From Nocardiopsis listeri NBRC 13360 (GTDB taxonomy: Bacteria > Actinomycetota > Actinomycetes > Streptosporangiales > Streptosporangiaceae), in contig NZ_BCSH01000039.1 in the NCBI RefSeq assembly GCF_001570765.1, positions 1 to 64,000 on the forward strand: a stretch of 64,000 nucleotides of DNA, given 5' to 3'. The notes under the pieces were generated by a model that worked only from the letters and a program-made list of their open reading frames with translations, was not told where the DNA came from and did not search any database. Within the stretch, counting starts at the first letter, position 1. Each line of letters starts with the position of its first letter. The position numbers were made by a program, and so were the translations under genes. Below are positions 36,664 to 45,788 of the stretch, in pieces.

Positions 36664-36933
36664 ATGTCCGAACGCACCGTAACCATCGGCTCCCGGCTGG
36701 GCCTGCACGCCCGCCCCGCGGCCCTGTTCGTGCAGGCCGTCAACGAGACCGGCCTGCCAGTGATGATCTCCCGCGAGGGCCACAAGGAGGTGGACGCGCG
36801 CAGCGTCCTCGCCGTGATGTCCATGGGGGCCTCTCATGGGGAGACCGTCACCTTGACCTGCGACGCCGAGGGCGCGGACGAGGCGCTGGACGGCCTCGTG
36901 GAGCTGCTCGGCAAGGAACTCGACCCGAAGTAG
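36664..36933 (+). CDS. ptsH: PTS phosphocarrier HPr
   Basis: 89 residues. Phosphorylated His15 in GLHARPAA, and Ser47 in the regulatory-site helix ARSVLAVMSMGA. It moves phosphate from enzyme I to EIIA. The last gene of the fruK-ptsH transcript, followed by a hairpin. Confidence 0.95.
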   Translation: MSERTVTIGSRLGLHARPAALFVQAVNETGLPVMISREGHKEVDARSVLAVMSMGASHGETVTLTCDAEGADEALDGLVELLGKELDPK

Positions 36934-36939
36934 TGGCGA

Positions 36940-36969
36940 GTGGCCCCTTCCCCGTCGGGTGGGGGCCAC
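36940..36969. terminator. Hairpin after ptsH
   Basis: GTGGCCCC (36940-36947) pairs with GGGGCCAC (36962-36969); 14-nt loop. It begins seven bases after the ptsH stop codon and also lies before the end of the convergent acyl-CoA ligase gene. Confidence 0.65.
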
Positions 36970-36985
36970 CCGTTTCGCGTTCGTG

Positions 36986-38614
36986 TCACCCGAGGAGGCG
37001 GATGGCCTCCTCCCGCATCTGGACCTTGCGCACCTTGCCGGTCACCGTCATCGGGAACTCGTCCACCACGTGGACGTAACGCGGAACCTTGTAGTGGGCG
37101 ATACGCCCCTCGCAAAAGGCCCGCAGTGACTCGACGGTCAACGGGTCGGCCCCGTCCCGCATGCGGACCCACACCATGAGTTCCTCGCCGTACCGTTCGT
37201 CCGGGACCCCGATGACCTGGGCGTCCATCAGGTCAGGGTGGGTGTGGAGGAGTTCCTCGATCTCACGCGGGTAGACGTTCTCCCCACCTCGGATCACCAT
37301 GTCCTTGATCCGGCCGGTGATGCTCACGTACCCGTCCTCGTCCATGACGGCGAGGTCACCGGTGTGCATCCAGCGTCCCGCGTCGATGGCCTCGGCGGTC
37401 TTCTCCGGTTCGTTCCAGTACCCGAGCATCACCGAGTAGCCGCGGGTGCACAGCTCACCCGCTACGCCGCGTGGGACGGTGACCCCGGATCCCGGGTCGA
37501 TCACCTTGACCTCCAGGTGCGGACCGACGCGGCCCACCGTGGACACGCGTCGTTCCAACGAGTCGTCCCGCCGGGTCTGGGTGCTCACCGGAGAGGTCTC
37601 GGTCATGCCGTAGCAGATGGAGACCTCGGACATGCCCATCCGGTCGATGACCTTGCGCATGATCTCCGCCGGGCAGGGCGAGCCGGCCATGACGCCGGTG
37701 CGCAGCGAGGACAGGTCGTAGTCGTCGAAGTCGGGCAGGGCGAGCTCGGCGATGAACATGGCGGGAACCCCGTACAGCGAGGTACAGCGTTCGGCCTGGA
37801 CCGCCTCCAGCGAGGCCGCCGGGTCGAATCCGGGTCCGGGGATGACCATGCAGGACCCGTGGCTGGTGGCCGCGAGGTTCGCCATCACCATGCCGAAGCA
37901 ATGGTAGAAGGGAACCGGGATCGCGATTCGATCCCGTTCCGTGTATCCCAGCAGCTCCCCCACGGAGAACCCGTTGTTGAGGATGTTGTGGTGGGACAGG
38001 GTCGCACCCTTGGGGAACCCGGTGGTGCCCGACGTGTACTGGATGTTGACCGGGTCGTCCGGGGACAGGGTCGCCTCCACCTCGGCCAGACGCGACCGAT
38101 CACCGCGACCGCCCGCTTCGAGCAGGGAGTCCCAGTCGGACCCACCGAAGAGCACGACCTCACGCAGGTCCGGGCAGTCGCCGCGTACCTCCTCGATCAT
38201 GCCCGCGTAGTCGGAGGTCTTGAAGGAGGGAGCGGCGACCAGCAGGGAGATCCCCGACTGATCGAGGACGTACTCCAGTTCGTGGGTGCGGTAGGCGGGG
38301 TTGATGTTGACCAGCACCGCGCCGATCCGCGCCGTGGCGTACTGGATGAGGACCCACTCCGCACGGTTCGGGGACCAGATCCCCACGCGGTCGCCCTTGA
38401 CCACCCCGAGATCGAGCAGGCCGAGGGCGACGCGGTCGACCTCGGCGTCGAACTCCCGATAGGTGAGCCGGAGCCCTGCGGGCCGGTCGATCAGCGCGTC
38501 CTGGTCGGGATGGGCGGCGACGGTACGCGCCAGGTTCACGCCGATCGTGTCACCGAGCAAGGGTGTGGACGACGTTCCTGAGGCGTAACTCGGTCGGGGT
38601 TCGGTTGTGCTCAA
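36986..38614 (-). CDS. Acyl-CoA synthetase (AMP-binding, FadD-like)
   Basis: 542 residues, ANL superfamily. A3 motif [19 protein letters not shown]5 YGMTETSP, A7 [16 protein letters not shown]8 [20 protein letters not shown] and the C-terminal lysine in [13 protein letters not shown] are all present. It activates a carboxylic acid as adenylate then forms the CoA thioester. Closest to medium/long-chain fatty acyl-CoA ligases. The start is TTG 38614, chosen for AGGAG 7 nt upstream. Leftward, 170 bp after the SDR gene. Confidence 0.91.
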   Translation of the reverse strand: MSTTEPRPSYASGTSSTPLLGDTIGVNLARTVAAHPDQDALIDRPAGLRLTYREFDAEVDRVALGLLDLGVVKGDRVGIWSPNRAEWVLIQYATARIGAVLVNINPAYRTHELEYVLDQSGISLLVAAPSFKTSDYAGMIEEVRGDCPDLREVVLFGGSDWDSLLEAGGRGDRSRLAEVEATLSPDDPVNIQYTSGTTGFPKGATLSHHNILNNGFSVGELLGYTERDRIAIPVPFYHCFGMVMANLAATSHGSCMVIPGPGFDPAASLEAVQAERCTSLYGVPAMFIAELALPDFDDYDLSSLRTGVMAGSPCPAEIMRKVIDRMGMSEVSICYGMTETSPVSTQTRRDDSLERRVSTVGRVGPHLEVKVIDPGSGVTVPRGVAGELCTRGYSVMLGYWNEPEKTAEAIDAGRWMHTGDLAVMDEDGYVSITGRIKDMVIRGGENVYPREIEELLHTHPDLMDAQVIGVPDERYGEELMVWVRMRDGADPLTVESLRAFCEGRIAHYKVPRYVHVVDEFPMTVTGKVRKVQMREEAIRLLG

Positions 38615-38731
38615 GTCCGGGCTCCTGGCTGTGAGAGACGGAGGGCGCCACATGGACGGGGACTCGTCGTCACCTTTGTGACTATGTGTGCCGGATCACA
38701 CGTATCACGAGGGCCGGGTGCCTGTGAAGCG

Positions 38732-38772
38732 CCGAGGGCCTCCCCATCGGAGAGCGGCGGGAAGGCCCTCGG
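38732..38772. terminator. Perfect 10-bp inverted repeat, terminator
   Basis: CCGAGGGCCT (38732-38741) and AGGCCCTCGG (38763-38772), 21-nt loop, 15 bp after the stop of the leftward SDR gene. It separates that gene from the acyl-CoA ligase. Confidence 0.65.
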
Positions 38773-38787
38773 AACCGCAACGCCGGA

Positions 38788-39543
38788 CTACTCCTTGACC
38801 CGGTGGACCTTGTGCTGGGCGGCCTGGGCGCGCGGGCGGACCACCAGCAGGTCGATGTTGACGTGCGAGGGACGGGTGATGGCCCACACGATGGTGTCGG
38901 CGACGTCCTCGGCGGACAGCGGGTCGGGAACGCCCTCGTAGACGGCGTCAGCGCCCTCCTTGTCGCCGCGCAGGCGATTGAGTGAGAACTCCTCGGTCTT
39001 GACCATGCCGGGGGCGACCTCCAGCACGCGGACCGGTTCCCCGCACAGTTCCAACCGGAGGGTGGCCGCCAGGGTGTGGGCGCCGTGCTTGGCCGCCACG
39101 TATCCGCCGCCGCCCTCGTAGACGACGTGCCCCGCCACCGAGGAGACCACGAGGACGGTACCGTCACCGCTCGCGATGAGCCGGGGCAGCAGGGCCTGGG
39201 TCATGTTGAGCACCCCCAGGACGTTGACCTCGTACATCCGCCGCCAGTCGACGGGGTCGCCGGTGGCCACGGTCTCCGTGCCGATCGCGCCGCCCGCGTT
39301 GTTGACGAGCACGTCGCAGGAGCCCAGTGCCTCGGCGAAGGCGTCGACGGCGGCCCTGTCGGTGACGTCGAGGACCTGTGCCCGCGCGCTCTGGCCGGAC
39401 CCGGTGATCTCTTCGGCCAGGGCCTCGATCCGGTCGGCGCGGCGGGCGACCAGGACCACCTCGTAGCCCTCGGCGGCGAGTCCGCGCGCGGTGGCCGCGC
39501 CGATCCCGCTACTGGCTCCGGTGACGACCGCGGTCGCTGTCAT
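38788..39543 (-). CDS. Short-chain dehydrogenase/reductase
   Basis: 251 residues, classical SDR. TGASSGIGAATARGL binds NAD(P); VARRADR after strand 2 with Arg favours NADP. DVLVNNAGG, VVSSVAGH and YVAAKHGAH give the Asn-Ser-Tyr-Lys set. Substrate unknown; YdfG-like serine/3-hydroxy acid dehydrogenases are the nearest type by feel. ATG 39543 with GGAAGGA about 7 nt upstream. Confidence 0.9.
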   Translation of the reverse strand: MTATAVVTGASSGIGAATARGLAAEGYEVVLVARRADRIEALAEEITGSGQSARAQVLDVTDRAAVDAFAEALGSCDVLVNNAGGAIGTETVATGDPVDWRRMYEVNVLGVLNMTQALLPRLIASGDGTVLVVSSVAGHVVYEGGGGYVAAKHGAHTLAATLRLELCGEPVRVLEVAPGMVKTEEFSLNRLRGDKEGADAVYEGVPDPLSAEDVADTIVWAITRPSHVNIDLLVVRPRAQAAQHKVHRVKE

Positions 39544-39708
39544 GTTGGTTCCTTCCAGGGTTTCCGCTCTCGCGCCGAGCGTATCCGGGCCGGTGGGACG
39601 ACGAACGGAAGGGTTCGCGCCACGCGGGCACCGCTGAGAAAGCCGACCAACCACCCGGTCAGCTCTCCGCTGAGCGGCTAGGGACGCGCTTTCAGGCGGG
39701 AACGGACC

Positions 39709-40079
39709 ATGCTTCCCTCGGCGCCCGACCGCCCACGGCTGTCCGCCGTACCCGCCACACCCGCACCGACGCTCATCGCGCACGAACCCGGCGACTTCCC
39801 CGGCCGGCGGGCGTGGGCGGCCTCCGCCCAGGACACGTCCGTACGTTGGGCCAACGGCTACCGCGAGGCCGATTCGGACGAGGACACGGGTCCCCTCGTC
39901 CGCCCCTACATGCCCCCACCGCCCGAGGTACGGCCATGGGTCCCCCGGCCCCGAACGCCCGAGGGCGATCTACTGTGGCCGATCCGCCGTGGAATCCACA
40001 CCGGCCCACGCCGGAGCACCCGGACGACTTGGACGACCTCGCCGCCGTGATCCGCACCTACCTCGCCTCTCGGGCCTGA
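39709..40079 (+). pseudogene. Frameshifted small protein, relative of the gene at 61252-61635
   Basis: From ATG 39709 one frame gives DEDTGPLVRPYMPPPPEVRPWVPRPRTPEGDLL; the frame one base back, ending at 40079, gives PEHPDDLDDLAAVIRTYLASRA. Joined, they match the intact protein at 61252-61635 (GALVRPYLPSLAPLIPRPRIPVGDLL ... DDLTDLAEVIRTYL) almost domain for domain. One base is missing somewhere near 39973-40000, not in a homopolymer. The N-terminal membrane helix of the relative is also absent. Probably a decayed copy; a sequencing error or a -1 frameshift is less likely. Confidence 0.68.
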
Positions 40080-40132
40080 GCCGGACCGAGATCGCGGAAT
40101 AACCCGTGGCCATCGGAGAAACACCATGGTAT

Positions 40133-40160
40133 TTTCGGCGGAATTCATCCTCCGCCGAAA
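40133..40160. promoter_or_regulatory. Perfect 10-bp inverted repeat before MFS gene
   Basis: TTTCGGCGGA (40133-40142), 8-nt gap, TCCGCCGAAA (40151-40160), ending 24 bp before the MFS start codon and just ahead of its ribosome site. It may be an operator or a leader hairpin; GGAATT-type sequence recurs around it. Confidence 0.55.
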
Positions 40161-40184
40161 TCCCACCGCTCCGGAAGAATTCCC

Positions 40185-41438
40185 ATGGCCGAAACCGAAT
40201 TCCCCACACCGCCCGGAGAACGGTCACTGATTCGACGATTCACCGCCTACTCACTCGGCACATCCCTCGCCGACTTCGTTTACGGTGCGGTCTTCGTCAC
40301 GATTTTCCTGGGGCGCGGCGCGGAACCATGGATGGTCGGATCGATCATGGCCGGCGCCAACCTCGTCGGTCTCCTCATGGAAGCGCCGAGCGGTGCGCTG
40401 GGCGACCGCTACGGACACCGAAGGCTGCTGTTCGTCGGGCTGCTGAGCTGGGGCACCGGTTTCATGCTCGTCGGCGCCGCGCCGACCCTGCCCCTGACCC
40501 TGATGGGCATGTGCTTGGGCACCATCGGTTTCGCGCTGCACTCGGGCACCATGAGCGCGATCCTCATCAACCGGGTCGGTGCCCGGGACCGGACCGCCCG
40601 GATCGCGCGGATCGTTCGTGTGGGCGCTCTGTCCGGCCGGATCGGTTCGGCGCTCGGCGCCGCCCTGGTGATGGTGGCGGGCACGTGGCTGCCGGCGGGA
40701 CCACTGGTGGCCTGCGGTGGGCTACTACTGTTGTCCCTCGCCGCCCTGGCACCGTTGAGTTTCCCCGACGCTCCTGGACGACCGGACCGGCGGATCGGTG
40801 TGATCGTGCTGGAGTCGGTCTCCCAGGTGCTCAGCCGGCGCTTCGCCCCGATGGTGGCGTTGGCCATGGGCGCCATGTCGGCGACGGTGCTGTTGGTGGC
40901 CTCGTGGCAGCCGATGCTATTGGAACGCTTCGGGCAGGACGTTCGCCTCAATGGCCTGTTCCTGCTGGTGATGACGTTGTCTTTGGCCGCGGGCGCCACC
41001 GCCGCGCGGTGGGTGCACCCGCGCAGGCCCCACGTGTGGGGTCCACCGGCGGTCATCGCGGTCGGAGTCCCCCTGGTGCTCGCCGCGCACGGTGTGGTCC
41101 CGTTGATAGTCGGCCTGATCGCGGCCGAGTTCCTCATCGGCCTCGCGGGCGTGGTGGCGGGGGTCTGGCACCAACTGATGTTCACCGACGCCGACCGCAA
41201 CACCATGTTCTCGACGATATCGACCCTGGCCCTGTTGGCCGGTGTCGCGACCAGTTTCGGTTTCGGCCTGCTGTGGGACCTGTGGGGCATTCCCATCGCG
41301 GTTTCCGTCATGGCGTCGGTCTCGGTTATCGGGGGAATCGCTTCGCTTGCCCTGATCCGCTTTTTCCCCGAGTCCACAGAATTCACCGAAGCGAAAATGG
41401 ACGATTCCGACAGAAGCAGTGAACCCGAGAGTTCATGA
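40185..41438 (+). CDS. MFS transporter
   Basis: 417 residues with about 12 helices. EAPSGALGDRYGHRRLL is the loop 2-3 motif A; FGFGLLWDLWGIPIAVSVMASVSVIGG lies near the end. ATG 40185 with GGAAG 8 nt upstream. It resembles the small-molecule exporters of the MFS (tetracycline-resistance-like). No regulator gene is adjacent; an inverted repeat precedes it. Substrate unknown. Confidence 0.87.
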   Translation: MAETEFPTPPGERSLIRRFTAYSLGTSLADFVYGAVFVTIFLGRGAEPWMVGSIMAGANLVGLLMEAPSGALGDRYGHRRLLFVGLLSWGTGFMLVGAAPTLPLTLMGMCLGTIGFALHSGTMSAILINRVGARDRTARIARIVRVGALSGRIGSALGAALVMVAGTWLPAGPLVACGGLLLLSLAALAPLSFPDAPGRPDRRIGVIVLESVSQVLSRRFAPMVALAMGAMSATVLLVASWQPMLLERFGQDVRLNGLFLLVMTLSLAAGATAARWVHPRRPHVWGPPAVIAVGVPLVLAAHGVVPLIVGLIAAEFLIGLAGVVAGVWHQLMFTDADRNTMFSTISTLALLAGVATSFGFGLLWDLWGIPIAVSVMASVSVIGGIASLALIRFFPESTEFTEAKMDDSDRSSEPESS

Positions 41439-41503
41439 CCCGCACGCCCCTCCCATTCGCCACCTTGATAATCTGCGGGCGATCGATGTGGGGGAAGTGA
41501 GTG

Positions 41504-42550
41504 ATGATGGATCTGTCGCGGTTGTGCGAGGAACGTCCGATCGTCCAGGCGCCGATGGCCGGGGGCACCACCACCCCGGCCCTGGTGGCCGCGGTGAGCG
41601 CCGCCGGCGGCCTGGGATCACTCCCCGCCGGATACCTGACCGCCGACGCGCTCGGCGCTCGGATCGACGAGGTGCGGGGGCTGGGCGCCCGAACGTTCGC
41701 GGTCAACCTGTTCGCCCCCTCCTCTTCCCGCTCCCCGGAGTGCGACGACGCATTGGCCGCCTACCGCTCCGTCCTGGCGGCGGTCGCCCACCGCCTGGCT
41801 GTGGAGGTGGGGCCGGCCCGGTACGACGACGATGACTGGGACGCCAAGGTCGACCTGCTGGTCGAGGCCCGAGTGCCCGTCGTGAGCTTCACGTTCGGTT
41901 GCCCTTCCGAGGAGGTCCTGACCCGGCTGCGCACGGCGGGGTCGGCGACGATCGTCACCGTTACCACCGTGGCGGAGGCCCGCACCGCCGTGGCCCGGGG
42001 CGCCGACGGTGTGTGCGCCCAAGGCGTGGAGGCGGGCGGTCATCGCGCCACCTTCGACCCCGAGCACGCCGACGACCGTCCACTGGCCGAGCTGTTGCCC
42101 GACGTGGTGCGGGCCGTGGACGTTCCGGTGATCGCCGCCGGCGGGATCATGGACGGCGCCGACGTCGCCGCGGCCCTGTCCTCCGGAGCGGTCGCCGCCC
42201 AGTCGGGTACGGCGTTCCTGCGTTGCCCCGAGAGCGGCGCGCAGCCGGTCCACAAGGCCGCGCTCACCGACCCCGACTTCACCGAGACCTCGCTGACGTG
42301 CGCGTTCACCGGTCGACCGGCGCGGGGACTGACCAACCGCTTCATCCTCGACCACTCCGACGCCCCCTGCGCCTACCCGCAGGTGCACCACATGACCAAG
42401 CCACTGCGCGCCGCCGCGACCCGGGCCGCCGACCCCGAGGGGATGGCGTTGTGGGCGGGGACCGGGTTCCGTCGGGCACGGGAGTTGCCGGCGGGCGAAC
42501 TGGTGGCGGTGCTGCGTGAGGAGGCGGCCGGCGCGGGCGCGACCCTCTAG
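41504..42550 (+). CDS. Nitronate monooxygenase (NPD family, FMN)
   Basis: 348 residues. PIVQAPMAGGTTTPALVAAVSAAGGLGSL begins the TIM barrel; GADGVCAQGVEAGGHRATF contains the FMN-binding Gly-Gly-His; VIAAGGIMDGADVAAALSSGAVAAQSGTAFL binds phosphate. Oxidises alkyl nitronates such as propionate-3-nitronate. Three successive start codons (GTG 41501, ATG 41504, ATG 41507); ATG 41504 has the best distance from GGGGGAAG. Confidence 0.9.
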   Translation: MMDLSRLCEERPIVQAPMAGGTTTPALVAAVSAAGGLGSLPAGYLTADALGARIDEVRGLGARTFAVNLFAPSSSRSPECDDALAAYRSVLAAVAHRLAVEVGPARYDDDDWDAKVDLLVEARVPVVSFTFGCPSEEVLTRLRTAGSATIVTVTTVAEARTAVARGADGVCAQGVEAGGHRATFDPEHADDRPLAELLPDVVRAVDVPVIAAGGIMDGADVAAALSSGAVAAQSGTAFLRCPESGAQPVHKAALTDPDFTETSLTCAFTGRPARGLTNRFILDHSDAPCAYPQVHHMTKPLRAAATRAADPEGMALWAGTGFRRARELPAGELVAVLREEAAGAGATL

Positions 42551-42640
42551 CGTGCCCTCTCGCCACGGCTCCCTTCTCGACTGGGTTGTCGGCGGACCGG
42601 GGTACGGTCGCCGCCTCCCCCACTTCCGGAAGGCGGCGCG

Positions 42641-43156
42641 GTGCCCCCGACGAACACCCGCGAGTCCCCCTGGCGATTCAGTCGCGACGAGCGCACCCTC
42701 GTGTTGGGCGCCCTGCTCAACTCGATGGCGTTCTTCGCCGCCCTGCCGTTGTCGGTGCGGCCTCTGGTGATCCGACTGTCCGAACGTCTGCCCCATGGCC
42801 CACTGGTGACGTCGGGTTGTGCGTGTTTCGCGGTGGCGTTCGCCTTCGTGTGGCTGGGGACGAGCGATGTGGTGGCGCTGTACGTGGCCATCGTGTTCTG
42901 GACCCTGGGCGAGGCGATCCTGCCGCCGTTGCCGGACATCGCGGTACACGCCATCGCCACCGACGACCGCAAGGGCACCTACTTCGGCCTGTCCGAGCTG
43001 CGTTACCTGGGGTTCTTCGCCGACCCCGTCCTGGGCGGGATGTTGCTGGACCTGTCCGCCCCGGTCTACTTCACCGGCATGGCCCTGGCGATCTTCCTCT
43101 GCGTACCGCTCCTGTCACGTACCGCGAAGCCGGACCTACCACTTGGTAACAATTGA
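42641..43156 (+). CDS. Half-length MFS-like protein, probably a remnant
   Basis: 171 residues from GTG 42641, with only about five helices. LGEAILPPLPDIAVHAIATDDRKGTYFGLSELRYLGFFADPVLGGMLLD matches helices 10-11 and the connecting loop of MFS carriers, so it equals the C-terminal part. The opening, FSRDERTLVLGALLNSMAFFAALPLSV, looks like a normal MFS start, suggesting an internal deletion that fused helix 1 to helix 7 or 8. It could still be expressed; transport is unlikely without a partner. Confidence 0.6.
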   Translation: MPPTNTRESPWRFSRDERTLVLGALLNSMAFFAALPLSVRPLVIRLSERLPHGPLVTSGCACFAVAFAFVWLGTSDVVALYVAIVFWTLGEAILPPLPDIAVHAIATDDRKGTYFGLSELRYLGFFADPVLGGMLLDLSAPVYFTGMALAIFLCVPLLSRTAKPDLPLGNN

Positions 43157-43212
43157 CAACGGCAGGCCATGAGACCTAGAGCACGTGTCCTGGGACACTC
43201 TAGGGTTCCGCC

Positions 43213-45735
43213 ATGGGTGTATTGCGTAAGCGTGTCCTTATTCGTGTCGTTTTGGGGTTTGTCGCGGTCGTCGCGTCGCTCGCCTTGGTCGCCGCTCTCC
43301 TCGGCGTGTGGGCGATACGAAGCTCCTTCCCCACGACCGACGGTGAGCTCTCCCTGTCGGAGCTGAACTCGCCGGTGAACGTCCTTCGGGACGAGTACGG
43401 GGTCGCTCACGTCTACGCCGACAACACCGACGACCTCTTCGTCGCCCAAGGATTCACCCACGCCCAGGACCGCTTCTGGGAGATGGACTTCCGTCGCCAC
43501 GTCACCGCCGGCCGTACCGCCGAACTCTTCGGCCCCGACCAGGTCGACACCGACGTCTACCTGCGCACCATGGGCTGGCGCCGGGTCGCCGAGCAGGAGT
43601 ACGACCTGCTCACCGAGGAGACACAGGGCTACCTGGACGCCTACGCCGCCGGGGTGAACGCCTGGATCGAGGACAACGAAGGGCTTTCCGCGAGCCTGGA
43701 GTACGGGCTCCTGGGCATCACCGCCGACGACTACACCGTCGAACCCTGGACCCCCACCGACAGCCTCGCCTGGCTCAAGGCCATGGCCTGGGACCTGGGC
43801 GGCAACCTCCAAGAGGAGACCGACCGCGCCCTGCTGCTCGCCAACGGCCTCGACCGGGAACGGATCGAGGAGCTCTACCCGGCCTACCCGACCGAGCGGC
43901 ACGAACCCATCACCGACACCGACGAGCACAACGGCGCCGCACCGGAGGCCGACCTCTCCCAGGGTCCGGAACTCCCGCAAGAGGCCCTGGACGCCCTCGA
44001 GGGTCTGCCCGCCGTCCGCGACGCCGTGCCCGACCTCCTCGGCCCCTCGGACAGCCCCGACATGGGTTCCAACTCCTGGGTGGTCTCCGGAGAGCACACC
44101 GACACCGGCTCCCCCCTGCTGACCAACGACCCCCACCTGGGCGCCTCCATGCCGTCCACCTGGTACCAGATGGGCCTGCACTGCACGGAAATCTCCGAGG
44201 AGTGCCCCTTCGACGTCAGCGGGTTCAGCTTCTCCGGGCTGCCCGGCGTGGTCATCGGTCAGAACGAGTCGATCGCGTGGGGCTTCACCAACCTCAACCC
44301 CGACGTGATGGACCTGTACCTGGAACAGGTCGAGGGCGACAACTACATCGTGGACGGCGAGGAACGTCCCCTGGAGATCCTCGAGGACACCATCGAGGTC
44401 TCCGGTGGTGAGGACATGGACATCACCATCCGCTCGACCCACCACGGCCCCATCCTGTCCACGACCGCCGCCGGCGCGAACCTGCGCGAGATCGGTGAGG
44501 AACCCTCCGAGGGCGACGACTCCCCCTACGCGGTCTCCATGCGCTGGACCGCGCTCCAGCCGGGCACCACCGCCGACTCCATCTTCGCCATGAACCGCGC
44601 CCGCGACTGGGACGACTTCCGAAGCGCCGCATCGCGCTTCAAGGTACCGGCGCAGAACCTCGTCTACGCGGACAACGAGGGCAACATCGGCTACCAGTCC
44701 CCCGGCCTGGTGCCGGTACGTGGTGAGGGTGACGGCCGTTGGCCGGCCCCCGGCTGGGACTCCGACTACGACTGGGAGGAGGAGTACCTTCCCTTCGACG
44801 AGCTGCCCAGCGTGCTCAACCCCGAGTCGGGGATCATCGTCACCGCCAACCAGTCGGTGGTCGACGAGGACTACGCACACTTCCTCACCACCGACTGGGA
44901 CTACGGCTACCGCAGTCAGCGGATCAACGACCTGCTGTCCGAGGCGGTCGACGACGGCCCGGTGACCATCCAGGACATGGAACGCGTCCTGATGGACTCC
45001 CACCACGGCGCCGCCGTCGACATCACGCCCCACCTCCTGGACGTGGACGTGGACGGAACCACCGCCGAGGCGCAGGCCGAACTGGCGGACTGGGACCACT
45101 TCAACGAACCCGACTCCGCGGGCGCGGCCTTCTACAACGCGACCTGGCGCCACCTGCTCCCCCTGCTCTTCGACGAGTTGGGCGAGCTGGACATGAACAG
45201 CAACTCACGCGGCATGTACGTGGTGACCGGCCTGTTGGAGGACCCCGACTCTCCGTGGTGGGAGGGCGAGGAGGTCAGCGGTCGTGACGAGGTGCTGGCC
45301 GCCGCCATGGGCGAGGCCGCCGAGGAACTCACCGAACTGCTCGGCGACGACCCGTCCGCCTGGCGATGGGGCGATCTGCACACCCTCACCGCCACGCACG
45401 AGTCGTTCGGCAGCTCGGGGATCGGCCCGGTGGAGTGGCTGTTCAACCGCGGCCCGGTGGAGAGCCCCGGTGGTTCGAGCATCGTCAACGCGACCGGCTG
45501 GAACCCGGCCGAGGGATACAGCATCACCACGGTCCCGTCCATGCGGATGGTCGTCGACCTGTCCGACCGGGACTCCTCCACGTGGATCCATCTGACCGGC
45601 AACTCGGGCCACGCCTTCCACCCCAACTACGACGACCAGCTGGAACTATGGTCCGAGGGAACGTCGCTGCCGTGGGCGGTGACGGAGGAGGCCGTACGCG
45701 AGGCGAGCACGGACGAGCTCACCCTCACCCCCTAG
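43213..45735 (+). CDS. Penicillin acylase-family N-terminal nucleophile hydrolase
   Basis: 840 residues. N-terminal signal anchor (LIRVVLGFVAVVASLALVAALLGVW), alpha chain with VLRDEYGVAHVYADNTDDLFVAQGFTHAQDRFWEMD, spacer, then the beta chain starting at the nucleophile S286 in DMGSNSWVVSG. TNDPHLG and the late WNPAEGY... region are also typical. Self-cleavage would give an active exported enzyme that cuts amides such as penicillins, acyl-homoserine lactones or lipopeptides. A TTGACA hexamer lies at 43153-43158. Natural substrate unknown. Confidence 0.92.
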   Translation: MGVLRKRVLIRVVLGFVAVVASLALVAALLGVWAIRSSFPTTDGELSLSELNSPVNVLRDEYGVAHVYADNTDDLFVAQGFTHAQDRFWEMDFRRHVTAGRTAELFGPDQVDTDVYLRTMGWRRVAEQEYDLLTEETQGYLDAYAAGVNAWIEDNEGLSASLEYGLLGITADDYTVEPWTPTDSLAWLKAMAWDLGGNLQEETDRALLLANGLDRERIEELYPAYPTERHEPITDTDEHNGAAPEADLSQGPELPQEALDALEGLPAVRDAVPDLLGPSDSPDMGSNSWVVSGEHTDTGSPLLTNDPHLGASMPSTWYQMGLHCTEISEECPFDVSGFSFSGLPGVVIGQNESIAWGFTNLNPDVMDLYLEQVEGDNYIVDGEERPLEILEDTIEVSGGEDMDITIRSTHHGPILSTTAAGANLREIGEEPSEGDDSPYAVSMRWTALQPGTTADSIFAMNRARDWDDFRSAASRFKVPAQNLVYADNEGNIGYQSPGLVPVRGEGDGRWPAPGWDSDYDWEEEYLPFDELPSVLNPESGIIVTANQSVVDEDYAHFLTTDWDYGYRSQRINDLLSEAVDDGPVTIQDMERVLMDSHHGAAVDITPHLLDVDVDGTTAEAQAELADWDHFNEPDSAGAAFYNATWRHLLPLLFDELGELDMNSNSRGMYVVTGLLEDPDSPWWEGEEVSGRDEVLAAAMGEAAEELTELLGDDPSAWRWGDLHTLTATHESFGSSGIGPVEWLFNRGPVESPGGSSIVNATGWNPAEGYSITTVPSMRMVVDLSDRDSSTWIHLTGNSGHAFHPNYDDQLELWSEGTSLPWAVTEEAVREASTDELTLTP

Positions 45736-45748
45736 GGAACACCGAGAT

Positions 45749-45778
45749 CGGGGCGGGGACCACGAGGTTCCCGCCCCG
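45749..45778. terminator. Hairpin between convergent acylase and SDR genes
   Basis: CGGGGCGGGGA (45749-45759) pairs with TTCCCGCCCCG (45768-45778), one mismatch, 8-nt loop; just after the acylase stop. Confidence 0.7.
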
Positions 45779-45788
45779 CCGCTTGGAG

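Noticed and set aside
43066-45153. Long leftward open frame (about 695 codons) opposite the penicillin acylase gene
   Set aside because: Val/Gly/His-rich shadow composition with no family match; the acylase on the other strand has all its motifs.
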